Source of the DNA: Pseudomonas sp. Teo4
GTDB lineage: Bacteria > Pseudomonadota > Gammaproteobacteria > Pseudomonadales > Pseudomonadaceae
Assembly: GCF_034387475.1 (NCBI RefSeq)
Contig: NZ_JAXCIL010000002.1
Location: 558,001 to 622,000 of the forward strand
DNA length: 64,000 nucleotides
Direction: 5' to 3'
The notes beneath the pieces are model-generated. The model searched no databases. It saw only the letters and a program-made list of their open reading frames with translations, and had not been told where the DNA came from. Of this stretch, positions 8,487 to 18,286 are shown piece by piece (within the stretch, counting starts at the first letter, position 1; each line of letters opens with the position of its first letter). Made by a program: the position numbers and the translations under genes.

Positions 8487-10547
8487 TCAGCGCGGCTCGG
8501 CAGGTGCCGGCAGGGTGAAGCCGGACACCGAGCGACGCATCTCGCTGGCCATGCGTGCCAGGTGTCGGATGCTGTCGGCCGTGGCGCCGGAGCCGGCGGA
8601 CGTCTGTGCGGTAATCTGCTGGATCACCGCCATCGTGTGGGAAATCTGCCCCGCCGAAGACGTCTGCAACTGGGCCGCATCGGAAATGCTGTGGATCAGT
8701 TCCGCAAGGTTCTGCGACACGCCCTCGATCTCGGCCAGCGCCACCCCGGCGTCTTGCGCCAGACGCGCACCGCGCACCACTTCGGCGGTGGTCTGCTCCA
8801 TCGAAATGACCGCCTCGTTGGTGTCGGCCTGAATGGTGCGCACCAGCGCTTCGATCTGCCGCGTCGCCGAAGAAGAACGCTCGGCCAGTCGCTGTACCTC
8901 GTCGGCAACCACCGCGAAACCTCGGCCAGCTTCACCCGCCAGCGATGCCTGGATGGCCGCGTTGAGGGCAAGAATGTTGGTCTGATCGGCAATATCGTCG
9001 ATCAGGCTGACGATATCGCCAATTTCCTGGGAAGACTCGCCAAGACGCTTGATCCGCTTGGCGGTGTCCTGGATCTGTTCGCGAATGTTGTCCATCCCAT
9101 TGATGGTGTTGTGCACCACCTCGTTGCCCTTGTTGGCGATGGCCACCGAACGCTCGGCCACCTTGGCCGACTCGTAGGCATGGGCCGACACCCGGTCGAT
9201 CGACTCGACCATGTCGCCCACCGCTTCAGACGCTTCGCTGATCTGCTCGGCCTGGTGTTCCGAGGCCTTGGCCAGCTGGCGTGCGGTGTTCTGCGTGTCC
9301 TGTACCGCTGCGGCGACCTGTTCGGCGCTGTGGTTGATGGTCGCCACCAGATCGCGTAACTGGTCCACGGAATAGTTGATCGAGTCGGCGATGGCGCCGG
9401 TAAAGTCTTCGGTGACCGACACGGTCACGGTCAGGTCGCCGTCGGCCAGTTCTTCGATCTCGTCGAGCAGACGCATGATCGCCTGCTGGTTGCGCTCGTT
9501 CTTCTCTGCCGTTTCATGCAGCTGCCGGTGCGTGGCACGCACCATCACCAGGCCAATCAGAATGATCGACGCCAGCGCCAGCAGGCCCAGCACGTAGCCG
9601 CCGACAGTATCGAGGGTGCGCCCGCTGGCCAGGTTCTCGAAGCTGTTGGCCAGGTGCGAGGCTTCGTCCAGCAAGGTCTGCGACAGGCTGAAGATATTGC
9701 TGGCGGCTTCACGCACGCGGAACAGTTCGGGCGAGGTTTCGAGAATCTCGTCCACCGAACCGGCCACGAACTGGAACAGCTCGGCGATTTCAGCCAGTCG
9801 CGCCCGGGCATCGGCGTCTTCCACGCGGGTTACCTGAATCGCCGGATTGCCCCCGAGCATGCCTTCGAGCACCTGCCCGAAGCGGCTGGCATCGCGACCA
9901 AAGGCGTCGGCCGCCTGGGCTGCCGTGTCATCACCGGCCAACACGGTGTTGACCGAGCCAAGAATACGTTCGGCCAACAATAGCTGGCGCTGGGCGACCA
10001 CCACCTGGTTGGCCGGGGCACCGCTCTGCAGCAGGATTTCCACGACCTTCTCGTACTCGACCTGCAACTGCGGCACGGTTTCGGCCAGGGTTGCCGCCAC
10101 CTGGTGCAGCGACAGCACGGTCTGCTCGCTGGCAAGGATGGTATCGGTGTTCTTGCGCAGGTTGTCCCAGTCCTGGCGCACCGCCTCCATCTCGTCACGC
10201 ACAGTGGCGGGGGCTGCCGGCAAGCCGGTGGACTTGTCACCCTCGCGCAGGTAGCTCCAGCGCCGTTCGAAGTCGTTGCGCGCATCGGACAGCAGCTTGA
10301 AGGCCAACGCCTTGCCGGCCGCCGCTTCGGTGGCGTTCTTGGCAATACGCTGCGACAACACGCGCAACTCGCCGGCATGGCCGATGTACTGCTTGTCGTG
10401 GTTGGACTGGGTGTTGAGGTAGGCGAAATTGGCGAACAACAGGATGATCGACAGAATCAGCACCACGAACAGCACGGTGATCTGCGCGCTGCTGCGTGTG
10501 CGCTGGGTCACTGGGGGTGGAGTGACGCTGGTGGCCGGCTTGCTCAC
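8487..10547 (-). CDS. pilJ: Type IV pilus methyl-accepting chemotaxis protein PilJ
   Basis: A 686-residue membrane receptor for the Pil-Chp pathway. The N-terminal transmembrane helix is about residues 24-44 ([20 protein letters not shown]). A periplasmic PilJ-type domain with two similar halves ([13 protein letters not shown] near residue 60) extends to a second transmembrane segment at about 318-338. A HAMP segment and the cytoplasmic MCP signalling domain follow, with a hairpin tip containing [27 protein letters not shown] 10547 is the only good start, with AGGA upstream. It lies 11 bases after pilI and 10 bases before chpA. No CheB- or CheR-like gene (chpB, pilK) follows, unlike P. aeruginosa. 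Confidence 0.93.
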   Translation of the reverse strand: MSKPATSVTPPPVTQRTRSSAQITVLFVVLILSIILLFANFAYLNTQSNHDKQYIGHAGELRVLSQRIAKNATEAAAGKALAFKLLSDARNDFERRWSYLREGDKSTGLPAAPATVRDEMEAVRQDWDNLRKNTDTILASEQTVLSLHQVAATLAETVPQLQVEYEKVVEILLQSGAPANQVVVAQRQLLLAERILGSVNTVLAGDDTAAQAADAFGRDASRFGQVLEGMLGGNPAIQVTRVEDADARARLAEIAELFQFVAGSVDEILETSPELFRVREAASNIFSLSQTLLDEASHLANSFENLASGRTLDTVGGYVLGLLALASIILIGLVMVRATHRQLHETAEKNERNQQAIMRLLDEIEELADGDLTVTVSVTEDFTGAIADSINYSVDQLRDLVATINHSAEQVAAAVQDTQNTARQLAKASEHQAEQISEASEAVGDMVESIDRVSAHAYESAKVAERSVAIANKGNEVVHNTINGMDNIREQIQDTAKRIKRLGESSQEIGDIVSLIDDIADQTNILALNAAIQASLAGEAGRGFAVVADEVQRLAERSSSATRQIEALVRTIQADTNEAVISMEQTTAEVVRGARLAQDAGVALAEIEGVSQNLAELIHSISDAAQLQTSSAGQISHTMAVIQQITAQTSAGSGATADSIRHLARMASEMRRSVSGFTLPAPAEPR

Positions 10548-10558
10548 GTTCGAAGGTC

Positions 10559-11113
10559 CTATAACGCCACATCAAGAAAGCCCGGGGCCTGGGCCAGGGC
10601 AAAGGGGCTGAAAATGGCCCAGTTGCGCTCACGGGGGAAGTGCCCCTGAACGAAACGGGCCGCAGCGCGCAGCAGCGGCTGCGGCGGCGACAGTTCAAGG
10701 CTGCTCAACGCGAAGTGCTGCAGCCCCAGCACTTCGTCCACCAGCAGCCCGACGAACAGGTCTTCGTGGTCCAGCACCAGCACCCGGCGTTGCTTGCCCG
10801 GTGCTGCCGGGCCCAGGCCGAAGAAACTGCTCAGGTCCATCACCGGCAACAGCCGGCCGCGCAGGTTGGCCACGCCGCACACCCACGGCTGCACACCCGG
10901 CACACGGCTGCTGCGGGGTTCACGAAGCACTTCGGCCACTTCGCCCATGGGGGCCACGAACCATTGCCCGGCGATACGAAAGCCGATGCCGCTCCACTGT
11001 TGCAGCCGGGTGTCCTGAGGCGGCTGGTCGGCCACCAGCAGACGGCAGCGCCGGTCGATGTCCAGCAGCAGCTCGAAGGCGGTCAGCGACGCGCCTTGCG
11101 GGCGGGTGGTCAA
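10559..11113 (-). CDS. pilI: CheW-like adaptor PilI
   Basis: A CheW-domain protein of about 184 residues that would bridge PilJ and ChpA. The N-terminal [14 protein letters not shown] is followed by [22 protein letters not shown] and the CheW signature [17 protein letters not shown]. The best in-frame start is a TTG at 11113 that overlaps the pilH stop (TTGA). No ATG occurs until well inside the CheW domain, so the exact start is uncertain by a few codons. The gene sits between pilH and pilJ, as in P. aeruginosa. Confidence 0.88.
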   Translation of the reverse strand: MTTRPQGASLTAFELLLDIDRRCRLLVADQPPQDTRLQQWSGIGFRIAGQWFVAPMGEVAEVLREPRSSRVPGVQPWVCGVANLRGRLLPVMDLSSFFGLGPAAPGKQRRVLVLDHEDLFVGLLVDEVLGLQHFALSSLELSPPQPLLRAAARFVQGHFPRERNWAIFSPFALAQAPGFLDVAL

Positions 11114-11475
11114 GCGCCCAGCACTTCTTTGAGCTTGGCGATCAGCGCATCTTCTTCCACAGGCTTGGTCAGGAAGTCACGGGCGCCCTGGCGCGTGGCC
11201 CAGATGCGGTCGGTTTCCTGGTCCTTGGTGGTGACCACGATCACTGGAATGGCGCTGGTTTCCGGGTCTTTGCTGAGCTGGCGGGTGGCCTGGAAGCCGT
11301 TCATGCCAGGCATGACGATGTCCATCAGCACCGCCTCGGGTTTCTCCTGACGGGCCAAGGCAACGCCATCGGCGCCGTTGCTGGCCTTGAGCACCTGGTA
11401 GCCGTGTTTCTCCAGCCATTCGGTCAATCGGTACATCTCTGTCGGCGAGTCGTCGACAATCAGAACTCGGGCCAT
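11110..11475 (-). CDS. pilH: Response regulator PilH (single receiver domain)
   Basis: A 121-residue stand-alone CheY-like receiver. It carries the acidic DD pair near the N-terminus (ARVLIVDDSPTEM), the phospho-acceptor aspartate in AVLMDIVMPGMNGF, a Thr/Ser switch (PVIVVTTKD) and the conserved Lys (DFLTKPVEED). In P. aeruginosa PilH, with PilG, transmits ChpA phosphorylation to the pilus motors and cAMP control. It starts at ATG 11475 with GGGGA upstream. It is second in the operon after pilG and overlaps the pilI start. Confidence 0.92.
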   Translation of the reverse strand: MARVLIVDDSPTEMYRLTEWLEKHGYQVLKASNGADGVALARQEKPEAVLMDIVMPGMNGFQATRQLSKDPETSAIPVIVVTTKDQETDRIWATRQGARDFLTKPVEEDALIAKLKEVLGA

Positions 11476-11522
11476 GCTGATTCCCCATCAGGACAATAAA
11501 AACGGCGCCATGGCGGGCGCGG

Positions 11523-11924
11523 TCAGGGTGCTTGTTGTTCGGGCGCGGCGAAACCAGGGACGTGCGCCCTGATCGCATCGAGCAGCTCTTCCTTGCTAAA
11601 GGGTTTGGTCAGGAACTGGTCGGAGCCGACCACCCGGCCACGGGCCTTGTCGAACAGGCCGTCGCGCGACGAAAGCAGAATTACCGGGATGTCCCTGTAG
11701 GCGCTGTTGTGCTTGATCACTGCGCAGGTCTGGTAGCCGTCCAGGCGCGGCATCAGCACATCGACGAAGATGATCTGCGGCTGGTGGTCGACGATCTTGG
11801 CCAGGGCATCGAAACCGTCGCTGGCGGTGATGACCTCGCAGCCCGCTTCGCCGAGCAACATCTGCGCAGTGCGGCGGATCGTGCGGGAATCATCGATCAC
11901 CATCACCTTCAGGGGTTGTTCCAT
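11523..11924 (-). CDS. pilG: Response regulator PilG (single receiver domain)
   Basis: A 133-residue CheY-like receiver and the first gene of the operon. The acidic pocket is VMVIDDSRTIRRTAQ, the phospho-Asp lies in IIFVDVLMPRLDGY, the switch residue is in VILLSSRDG, and the Lys is in FLTKPFSKEE. In P. aeruginosa PilG promotes pilus extension and stimulates adenylate cyclase through FimL. It starts at ATG 11924. Upstream is a 265-bp spacer with a type B REP pair separating it from divergent gshB; the operon promoter should lie there but no clear hexamers were recognised. Confidence 0.92.
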   Translation of the reverse strand: MEQPLKVMVIDDSRTIRRTAQMLLGEAGCEVITASDGFDALAKIVDHQPQIIFVDVLMPRLDGYQTCAVIKHNSAYRDIPVILLSSRDGLFDKARGRVVGSDQFLTKPFSKEELLDAIRAHVPGFAAPEQQAP

Positions 11925-11962
11925 AAATGCCTACCAGTGGAAGTTAGCTGCAAGTGGTGCGG

Positions 11963-12016
11963 CCATCGCCGGCAAGCCGGCTCCTACACTGTGGGAGCCG
12001 GCTTGCCAGCGATGGG
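11963..12016. repeat. REP pair (type B) between pilG and gshB
   Basis: Head-to-head copies of the second REP family, with core GCCGGCAAGCCGGCTCC at about 11968-11984 and its inverse GGAGCCGGCTTGCCAGC at about 11994-12010. They are only a few bases apart and so form a large cruciform-capable palindrome in the divergent pilG/gshB spacer. Confidence 0.88.
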
Positions 12017-12189
12017 CTGCGCAGCGGCCCCTACACAGATGCCACAAAGTGCTTGCAGCTGCACTTTTAGCACACTCCGGGAGGCCATTCCATCTGCCGC
12101 ACCCCTTGACCAGCCGCGTTCCCGGCGCCACCCTGAGCCACTTTTCTTTCGATCCATCGCGGCCCGCTGCCGCCAAGAGGAACCACCCC

Positions 12190-13143
12190 ATGAGCGTTCG
12201 CCTCGGCATTGTCATGGACCCCATCGCGTCCATCTCCTACAAGAAGGACAGCTCGCTGGCCATGCTGCTGGCCGCCCAGGCCCGCGGCTGGAGCCTGTTC
12301 TACATGGAACAGCGCGACCTGTACCACGGCGAAGGCAAAGCCCGCGCACGCATGCGCCCGCTCAAAGTGTTCGCCGACCCGGCCCGCTGGTTCGAACTGG
12401 GCGAGGAGCAGGACAGCCCTCTGGCCGAGCTGGATGTGGTGCTGATGCGCAAGGACCCGCCGTTCGACATGGAGTTCGTCTACAGCACTTACCTGCTGGA
12501 GCAAGCCGAAGCCGAAGGCGTGCTGGTGGTCAACCGTCCCCAGAGCCTGCGCGACTGCAACGAAAAGCTCTTCGCCACACGCTTCCCGCAGTGCATGGCG
12601 CCTACCCTGGTCAGCCGCCGTGCCGACATCCTGCGTGAATTCGCCGCCACCCATGGTGACGTGATTCTCAAGCCGCTGGATGGCATGGGTGGCGCGTCGG
12701 TGTTCCGCCACCGTCCGGGCGACCCCAACCTCTCGGTGATCCTCGAGACCCTGACCCAGCACGGCGGCCAGCAGATCATGGCCCAGGCCTACCTGCCCGA
12801 GATCAAGGACGGCGACAAGCGCATCCTGATGATCGATGGCGAGCCGGTCGACTACTGCCTGGCGCGCATTCCAGCCAGTGGCGAAACCCGTGGCAACCTG
12901 GCCGCCGGTGGCCGTGGTGAAGCCCGCCCGCTGACCGAACGTGACCGCTGGATTGCCGCCCAGGTCGGGCCTGCCCTGCGTGAAAAGGGCCTGTTGTTCG
13001 TCGGCCTGGATGTGATCGGCGACTACCTGACTGAAATCAACGTCACCAGCCCGACCTGCATCCGCGAGATCGATGCCGCCTACAACACCGACATCGGCGG
13101 CAAGCTGATGGACGCCATTGATCGCCAGTTGAAGGCGCGCTGA
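12190..13143 (+). CDS. gshB: Glutathione synthetase
   Basis: This 317-residue ATP-grasp enzyme joins gamma-glutamylcysteine and glycine, the second step of glutathione synthesis in the cytosol. The N-terminus SVRLGIVMDPIASISYKKDSSLAML matches the family start. The ATP-grasp core shows DVILKPLDGMGGASVF, a central IPASGETRGNLAAGG loop and GLDVIGDYLTEINVTSPT with the Mg-binding Asn/Glu. It starts at ATG 12190 with AAGAGGA upstream; the frame runs open further upstream without similarity. Length equals the usual 315-317. It is a stand-alone transcription unit before tonB. Confidence 0.96.
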   Translation: MSVRLGIVMDPIASISYKKDSSLAMLLAAQARGWSLFYMEQRDLYHGEGKARARMRPLKVFADPARWFELGEEQDSPLAELDVVLMRKDPPFDMEFVYSTYLLEQAEAEGVLVVNRPQSLRDCNEKLFATRFPQCMAPTLVSRRADILREFAATHGDVILKPLDGMGGASVFRHRPGDPNLSVILETLTQHGGQQIMAQAYLPEIKDGDKRILMIDGEPVDYCLARIPASGETRGNLAAGGRGEARPLTERDRWIAAQVGPALREKGLLFVGLDVIGDYLTEINVTSPTCIREIDAAYNTDIGGKLMDAIDRQLKAR

Positions 13144-13234
13144 CCGCCGACACGCGGCAAATACGCGGAGTGGGGTATGATGCCGGTCCTTTAGACCTGA
13201 GCTGCTGCCCCGCCTCGCGGTTGCTGGATACCCG

Positions 13235-14140
13235 ATGACGCTGCCCGCCGACATCCCCGCCGACCTGCTGCCACCCCGCGTTCGCCCGGTGGACCGGCTC
13301 GGCTTTACCTTGTTCCTGGCTGCCCTGGTGCACCTGGCGCTGATCCTTGGCGTGGGCTTCTCCGTGGTCGAACCGGCGAAAATCCGTCACACCATGGACT
13401 TCACCCTGGCCACCTTCAAGAGCGAGAAACCGCCCGAGAAGGCCGACTTCCAGGCACAGAACGACCAGCAAGGCAGCGGCACGCTGGACAAGAAAGCGGT
13501 GCCCAAGACCACCGAGGTCGCGCCGTTCCAGGACAGCAAGATCAACAAGGTCACGCCACCGCCGGCGTCCAAGCCAGAAGTGGAGCCGCCGCCCGCACCG
13601 CAAAAGTCCGCCGTGGCCACCAAAGCGCCAAAACCGCAGAAGGTCGAGCCCAAGCCCAAGGAAAGCAAACCGCAGCCCAAGCCTGCAGCGCCGACGCCGG
13701 ACTTCGACAGCTCGCAGCTTTCCAGCCAGATCGCCAGCCTCGAGGCCGAGCTGTCCAACGAGCAGCAGATGTACGCCAAGCGCCCGCGCATCCACCGCCT
13801 CAATGCCGCCTCGACCATGCGCGACAAGGGTGCCTGGTACAAAGAGGAATGGCGCAAGAAGGTCGAGCGGGTGGGCAACCTGAACTACCCAGATGAAGCG
13901 CGTCGCCAGCAGATCTACGGCAACTTGCGGATGATGGTGTCGATCAACCGCGACGGCTCGCTGTACGAGGTGCTGGTGCTGGAGTCGTCCGGGCAGCCGG
14001 TGCTGGACCAGGCCGCGCAGCGCATCGTGCGGCTGGCGGCGCCGTTCGCGCCGTTTACCGGCGATTTGGCGGAGTTTGACCGGCTGGAGATCATCCGGAC
14101 CTGGCGGTTTGCCCGTGGGGACCGTTTGTCCAGTAACTGA
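13235..14140 (+). CDS. tonB: TonB family energy-transducing protein
   Basis: A 301-residue inner-membrane protein that would couple the ExbBD proton motive force to outer-membrane TonB-dependent transporters. A short cytoplasmic N-terminus is followed by a single transmembrane helix (about 26-46, FTLFLAALVHLALILGVGFSVV, with the conserved helix histidine). A long Pro/Lys/Glu-rich periplasmic spacer follows (about 95-160, many KP/PK repeats). The C-terminal TonB domain has LNYPDEARRQQIYGNLRMMV and DQAAQRIVRLAAPFAPF. It starts at ATG 13235. Genomes of this group encode several TonB proteins, so its receptor partners cannot be told from the sequence. No exbB or exbD is adjacent. Confidence 0.9.
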   Translation: MTLPADIPADLLPPRVRPVDRLGFTLFLAALVHLALILGVGFSVVEPAKIRHTMDFTLATFKSEKPPEKADFQAQNDQQGSGTLDKKAVPKTTEVAPFQDSKINKVTPPPASKPEVEPPPAPQKSAVATKAPKPQKVEPKPKESKPQPKPAAPTPDFDSSQLSSQIASLEAELSNEQQMYAKRPRIHRLNAASTMRDKGAWYKEEWRKKVERVGNLNYPDEARRQQIYGNLRMMVSINRDGSLYEVLVLESSGQPVLDQAAQRIVRLAAPFAPFTGDLAEFDRLEIIRTWRFARGDRLSSN

Positions 14141-14227
14141 TTGGTTATTTGGGGCCGCTTCGCGCCCCATGAACCTGACACACACAGCACCTTGTCAGCC
14201 TCGCCACCTGGCGCCACACTATCCCCC

Positions 14228-14797
14228 ATGAAAACCCTCACCCCGAGCTACCTCAAGCATCAGTTCCTGATCGCCATGCCGCACATGACCGATCCGAACT
14301 TCGCCCAGACCCTCACGTACATCGTCGAGCACAACGCCAATGGCGCCATGGGCCTGGTGGTCAACCGACCACAGGAGCTGAACCTGGCCGACATTCTCGA
14401 GCAGTTGCGCCCGGACGAGGAGCCACCGACCAGCACCCTGCAGGTGCCGATCTACCAGGGTGGCCCGGTACAAACCGATCGCGGGTTCGTCCTGCACACC
14501 AGCGAATGCAGCTTCCAGGCCACCGTCGCCCTCGACGGCCTGTCGCTGACCACCTCGCAGGACGTGCTGCTGGCCATCGCCGCCGGGGTGGGCCCGAAAC
14601 AAAGCCTGATCACCCTCGGTTACGCAGGCTGGGAGGCCGGGCAACTGGAGGCGGAACTCGCGGACAACGCCTGGCTCAACTGCCCGTTCGACCCCGAGAT
14701 CATCTTCGGCCTGGCCAGCGACCTGCGCCTGGACGCCGCCGCCGCCAGCCTGGGTATCAACCTCAATCTGCTGACCAGCCAGGCGGGCCACGCCTGA
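14228..14797 (+). CDS. algH: YqgE/AlgH family protein
   Basis: A 189-residue protein of the UPF0301 (YqgE/AlgH) family. In P. aeruginosa AlgH was reported as a regulator of alginate genes, but the biochemical role is unclear. Family motifs include FLIAMPHMTDPNFAQTLTYIVEHN at the N-terminus, GAMGLVVNRP, VYQGGPV-like IYQGGPVQTDRGFVLH, and LGYAGWEAGQLEAEL. It starts at ATG 14228. It overlaps ruvX by TGATG, a pairing seen in many gammaproteobacteria. Confidence 0.92.
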   Translation: MKTLTPSYLKHQFLIAMPHMTDPNFAQTLTYIVEHNANGAMGLVVNRPQELNLADILEQLRPDEEPPTSTLQVPIYQGGPVQTDRGFVLHTSECSFQATVALDGLSLTTSQDVLLAIAAGVGPKQSLITLGYAGWEAGQLEAELADNAWLNCPFDPEIIFGLASDLRLDAAAASLGINLNLLTSQAGHA

Positions 14798-15222
14798 TGG
14801 CCGAACTGCGCCTGCTGCTGGGCTTCGACTACGGCAGCAAACAAATTGGTGTGGCCGTGGGCCAGGTGATTACCGGACAGGCCCGCGAGCTGTGCGTGCT
14901 CAAGGCACAGAACGGCGTACCGGACTGGAACCAGGTCGAGAAGCTGATCAAGGAATGGAAACCCGACGCCATCGTCGTCGGCCTGCCGCTGAACATGGAC
15001 GGCACGCCCAGCGACATGAGCGAGCGTGCCGAAAAGTTTGCCCGCCGCCTCAATGGCCGCTTCAACCTGCCCGTGCACACCCACGATGAGCGCCTGACCA
15101 CCTTTGAAGCCAAAGGCGAGCAGATGGCCCGTGGCGGTCGACATGGCAGCTACCGCGACAACCCAGTCGATGCCATCGCCGCTGCCCTGCTGCTGCAAGG
15201 CTGGCTGGAGGCCAACACTTAA
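14797..15222 (+). CDS. ruvX: Holliday junction resolvase-like protein YqgF/RuvX
   Basis: A 141-residue RNase H-fold nuclease of the YqgF/RuvX family. Members are linked to pre-16S rRNA 5'-end processing in E. coli and are named putative Holliday junction resolvases. Family motifs are LLGFDYGSKQIGVAVGQ (first catalytic Asp), AIVVGLPLNMDGTPSDM and VHTHDERLTTFEA, with a final Asp in RDNPVDAIAA. ATG 14797 overlaps the algH stop, showing translational coupling. A 7-bp-stem hairpin separates it from pyrR. Confidence 0.93.
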   Translation: MAELRLLLGFDYGSKQIGVAVGQVITGQARELCVLKAQNGVPDWNQVEKLIKEWKPDAIVVGLPLNMDGTPSDMSERAEKFARRLNGRFNLPVHTHDERLTTFEAKGEQMARGGRHGSYRDNPVDAIAAALLLQGWLEANT

Positions 15223-15233
15223 ATCCGCTTTGC

Positions 15234-15251
15234 CGCCGGGCTAACCCGGCG
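15234..15251 (+). other. Short perfect hairpin in the ruvX-pyrR spacer
   Basis: CGCCGGG and CCCGGCG form a perfect 7-bp stem around a 4-base CTAA loop, directly before the pyrR ribosome-binding site (AAGGAG). No T-tract follows, so it is not a standard intrinsic terminator. It could influence pyrR translation or mark a transcript end. Confidence 0.5.
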
Positions 15252-15270
15252 CCCTCCCAAGGAGCACGCA

Positions 15271-15789
15271 ATGAGCCTACCCAATCCCGCCGAGCTGATC
15301 CGGCAGATGGCTGTCGACCTTCGCGCCCACCTGGCCCGCCGCGCCATTACCGAACCCCGTTTCATCGGCATCCGCACCGGTGGCGTCTGGGTGGCCCAGG
15401 CCCTGCAGCAGGAGATGGCCGATACCAGCCCATTGGGCACACTTGACGTGTCCTTCTACCGCGACGACTTCAGCCAGAACGGCCTGCACCCGCAGGTGCG
15501 CCCGTCCGAGCTGCCATTCGAAGTCGAAGGCCAGCATCTGGTGCTGATCGATGACGTGCTGATGAGCGGTCGCACCGTGCGCGCCGCCCTCAATGAACTG
15601 TTCGATTATGGCCGTCCGGCCAGCGTGACACTGGTCTGCCTGCTCGACCTCGACGCCGGCGAATTGCCAATCCGCCCGAACGTGCTCGGTGCCACCCTGT
15701 CGCTGGCCCCCAATGAGCGGGTAAAATTGACCGGACCCGCACCGCTCGCCCTCGAGCGCCAGGACCTCGCCACCGCTTCCGCCCTTTAA
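15271..15789 (+). CDS. pyrR: Bifunctional pyr operon regulator / uracil phosphoribosyltransferase PyrR
   Basis: A 172-residue type I phosphoribosyltransferase-fold protein. The PRPP-binding loop [22 protein letters not shown] is intact (about residues 90-111), as is the [15 protein letters not shown] loop near the N-terminus. In Bacillus PyrR binds mRNA for attenuation. In pseudomonads a regulatory role has been proposed, but the RNA mechanism is not established and no Bacillus-type anti-antiterminator is evident here. It starts at ATG 15271 after a strong AAGGAG. It is the first gene of pyrR-pyrB-pyrC', with pyrB 12 bases downstream. Confidence 0.93.
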   Translation: MSLPNPAELIRQMAVDLRAHLARRAITEPRFIGIRTGGVWVAQALQQEMADTSPLGTLDVSFYRDDFSQNGLHPQVRPSELPFEVEGQHLVLIDDVLMSGRTVRAALNELFDYGRPASVTLVCLLDLDAGELPIRPNVLGATLSLAPNERVKLTGPAPLALERQDLATASAL

Positions 15790-15801
15790 GAGTCCCCCGC
15801 G

Positions 15802-16806
15802 ATGACGCCAATCGACGCCAAGCGCCCGCTGCAGCTCAATGATCAGGGCCAGCTGCGCCACTTCCTCTCGCTCGACGGTTTGCCCCGCGAACTGCTCACC
15901 GAGATCCTCGACACCGCCGACTCCTTCCTGGAAGTCGGCGCCCGGGCCGTCAAGAAAGTCCCGTTGCTGCGCGGCAAGACCGTGTGCAACGTGTTCTTCG
16001 AGAACTCCACCCGTACCCGCACCACCTTCGAACTGGCTGCCCAGCGCCTGTCGGCGGATGTGATCAGCCTCAACGTGTCGACATCCTCGACCAGCAAGGG
16101 CGAAACCCTGTTCGACACCCTGCGCAACCTTGAGGCCATGGCCGCCGACATGTTCGTCGTGCGCCACTCCGACTCCGGTGCCGCGCACTTCATCGCCGAG
16201 CACGTGTGCCCGGATGTCGCGGTGATCAACGGCGGTGATGGCCGCCATGCGCACCCGACCCAGGGCATGCTCGACATGCTGACCATCCGTCGCCACAAAG
16301 GCAGCTTCGAGAACCTGTCGGTCGCCATCGTCGGCGATATCCTGCACTCGCGCGTGGCCCGCTCGGACATGCTGGCGCTCAAGGCCCTGGGCTGCCCGGA
16401 CATCCGCGTCATCGGCCCGAAAACCCTGATTCCGATCGGCATCGAGCAATACGGCGTGAAGGTCTACACCGACCTGGCCGAAGGCCTGAAAGATGTCGAC
16501 GTGGTGATCATGCTGCGCCTGCAACGTGAGCGCATGGCCGGCGGCCTGTTGCCCAGCGAAGGCGAGTTCTACCGCCTGTTCGGCCTGACCACCGCCCGCC
16601 TGGCCGGCGCCAAGCCCGACGCCATCGTCATGCACCCGGGGCCGATCAACCGTGGTGTGGAGATCGAGTCGGCGGTGGCCGACGGCAAGCACTCGGTGAT
16701 TCTCAACCAGGTCACCTACGGTATCGCCGTGCGCATGGCCGTGCTGTCCATGGCCATGAGCGGGCAGAACGCGCAACGTCAATTCGACCAGGAGAACGCC
16801 CAGTGA
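15802..16806 (+). CDS. pyrB: Aspartate carbamoyltransferase catalytic subunit
   Basis: A 334-residue ATCase catalytic chain that makes N-carbamoyl-aspartate in pyrimidine synthesis. The carbamoyl-phosphate loop [15 protein letters not shown], the [12 protein letters not shown] loop, HPTQGMLDM and the C-terminal [12 protein letters not shown] motif are all intact. The N-terminal extension of about 30 residues before the catalytic fold is typical of the class A Pseudomonas enzyme, where it carries nucleotide effector sites. Such ATCases form a dodecamer with the inactive PyrC' chain encoded next door. pyrB and pyrC' overlap by 4 bp (GTGA), which would favour 1:1 synthesis. Confidence 0.96.
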   Translation: MTPIDAKRPLQLNDQGQLRHFLSLDGLPRELLTEILDTADSFLEVGARAVKKVPLLRGKTVCNVFFENSTRTRTTFELAAQRLSADVISLNVSTSSTSKGETLFDTLRNLEAMAADMFVVRHSDSGAAHFIAEHVCPDVAVINGGDGRHAHPTQGMLDMLTIRRHKGSFENLSVAIVGDILHSRVARSDMLALKALGCPDIRVIGPKTLIPIGIEQYGVKVYTDLAEGLKDVDVVIMLRLQRERMAGGLLPSEGEFYRLFGLTTARLAGAKPDAIVMHPGPINRGVEIESAVADGKHSVILNQVTYGIAVRMAVLSMAMSGQNAQRQFDQENAQ

Positions 16807-18074
16807 CCATCAGTATTCTTGGCGCCCGGGTCATCGATCCCAAGACCGGCCTGGACCAGATCACCGACCTGCACCTGGACGGTGGTCGCATCGCCGCTAT
16901 CGGCGCAGCCCCCGCGGGCTTCAGCGCCAGCCGCACGATTCAGGCGGACGGCCTGGTCGCCGCGCCCGGCCTGGTCGACCTGGGCGTTTCGCTGCGCGAA
17001 CCGGGTTACAGCCGCAAAGGCAACATTGCCAGTGAAACCCGTGCGGCCGTGGCCGGTGGCGTGACCAGCCTGTGCTGCCCGCCGCAGACCAAGCCGGTAC
17101 TGGACACTTCGGCAGTGGCCGAGCTGATTCTCGACCGCGCCCGCGAGGCCGGCAACAGCAAGGTCTACCCGATCGGCGCCCTGACCAAGGGGCTGGAAGG
17201 CGAACAGCTGGCCGAATTGGTGGCCCTGCGCGACACCGGCTGTGTCGCGTTCGGCAATGGCCTCAAGGAAATCCCCAACAACCGCACCCTGGCCCGCGCC
17301 CTGGAGTATGCCGCCACCTTCGACCTGACGGTGGTGTTCCACTCCCAGGACCGCGACCTGGCCCAGGGTGGGCTGGCTCACGAAGGCGCCATGGCCAGCT
17401 TCCTTGGTTTGCCTGGCATTCCGGAAACCGCTGAAACCGTGGCCCTGGCGCGCAACCTGCTGTTGGTCGAGCAGACCGGCGTGCGTGCGCACTTCACCCA
17501 GATCACCAGCGCCCGTGGCGCACGGCTGATCGCCCAGGCGCAGCAGCTGGGGCTTCCGGTAACCGCTGATGTGGCGTTGTACCAGCTGATTCTCACCGAC
17601 GAGTCGCTGCGTGATTTCTCCAGCCTGTACCACGTGCAGCCACCGCTGCGCACCGCCGCCGACCGCGACGGCCTGCGCGAAGCGGTGAAGTCGGGCGTGA
17701 TCCAGGCGATCTCCAGCCATCACCAGCCCCACGAGCGTGACGCCAAGCTGGCCCCGTTCGGTGCCACTGAACCGGGCATCAGCAGCGTCGAGCTGTTGTT
17801 GCCGCTGGCCATGACACTGGTGGAGGATGGCTTGCTCGACCTGCCGACCCTGATGGCTCGACTGACCAGCGGCCCGGCTGCGGCCCTGCGCTTGCCGGCT
17901 GGCGAGCTGAAAGTGGGTGGCGCGGCCGACCTGGTGCTGTTCGACCCGGAAGCGTCGACGGTTGCCGGTGAGCAATGGTTCTCCCGTGGCGAGAACTGCC
18001 CGTTCATCGGCCACTGCCTGCCAGGCGCGGTACGTTATACCTTGGTCGATGGGCATGTCTGCCACGAGGCCTGA
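16803..18074 (+). CDS. pyrC': Dihydroorotase-like non-catalytic subunit PyrC'
   Basis: A 423-residue amidohydrolase-fold protein homologous to dihydroorotase. In active enzymes the first strand carries a His-x-His zinc motif; here the corresponding segment is [18 protein letters not shown], so both ligands are lost. This matches the known Pseudomonas PyrC', a structural partner needed to assemble the ATCase dodecamer and not a hydrolase. It starts with GTG 16803, overlapping the pyrB stop. A true dihydroorotase must be elsewhere in the genome. A type B REP pair follows and probably ends the transcript. Confidence 0.93.
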   Translation: MTISILGARVIDPKTGLDQITDLHLDGGRIAAIGAAPAGFSASRTIQADGLVAAPGLVDLGVSLREPGYSRKGNIASETRAAVAGGVTSLCCPPQTKPVLDTSAVAELILDRAREAGNSKVYPIGALTKGLEGEQLAELVALRDTGCVAFGNGLKEIPNNRTLARALEYAATFDLTVVFHSQDRDLAQGGLAHEGAMASFLGLPGIPETAETVALARNLLLVEQTGVRAHFTQITSARGARLIAQAQQLGLPVTADVALYQLILTDESLRDFSSLYHVQPPLRTAADRDGLREAVKSGVIQAISSHHQPHERDAKLAPFGATEPGISSVELLLPLAMTLVEDGLLDLPTLMARLTSGPAAALRLPAGELKVGGAADLVLFDPEASTVAGEQWFSRGENCPFIGHCLPGAVRYTLVDGHVCHEA

Positions 18075-18088
18075 TTAAGCCCCTGGGC

Positions 18089-18179
18089 CCCATCGCCGGC
18101 AAGCCGGCTCCCACAGGGAAACCACTGCTCTAACGGCCTGTGGTATTCCTGTGGGAGCCGGCTTGCCGGCGATGGGGCC
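18089..18179. repeat. REP pair (type B) between pyrC' and hslV
   Basis: The type B core (ATCGCCGGCAAGCCGGCTCC) is at about 18092-18111, and an inverted copy (GGAGCCGGCTTGCCGGCGAT) at about 18154-18173. They are separated by about 40 bp, in the 212-bp spacer before the hslV promoter region. Confidence 0.9.
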
Positions 18180-18286
18180 AGCACAGCCACCGACAACCAC
18201 TCATCCCCCAAGGTTGAAATCCTTCCCCCCACCCCCATATGAGTCTGCATCAGGCACTTTCGCCCCGCTGCGTGGAGACTCTCCCC

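Noticed and set aside
14151..14168. GGGGC/GCCCC repeat after tonB considered as a terminator
   Set aside because: It has only a 5-bp stem with no T-tract on either strand.
18239..18286. ATG 18239 as the hslV start
   Set aside because: It would add 16 residues before the catalytic Thr, which must be N-terminal. TTG 18287 has a proper ribosome-binding site.
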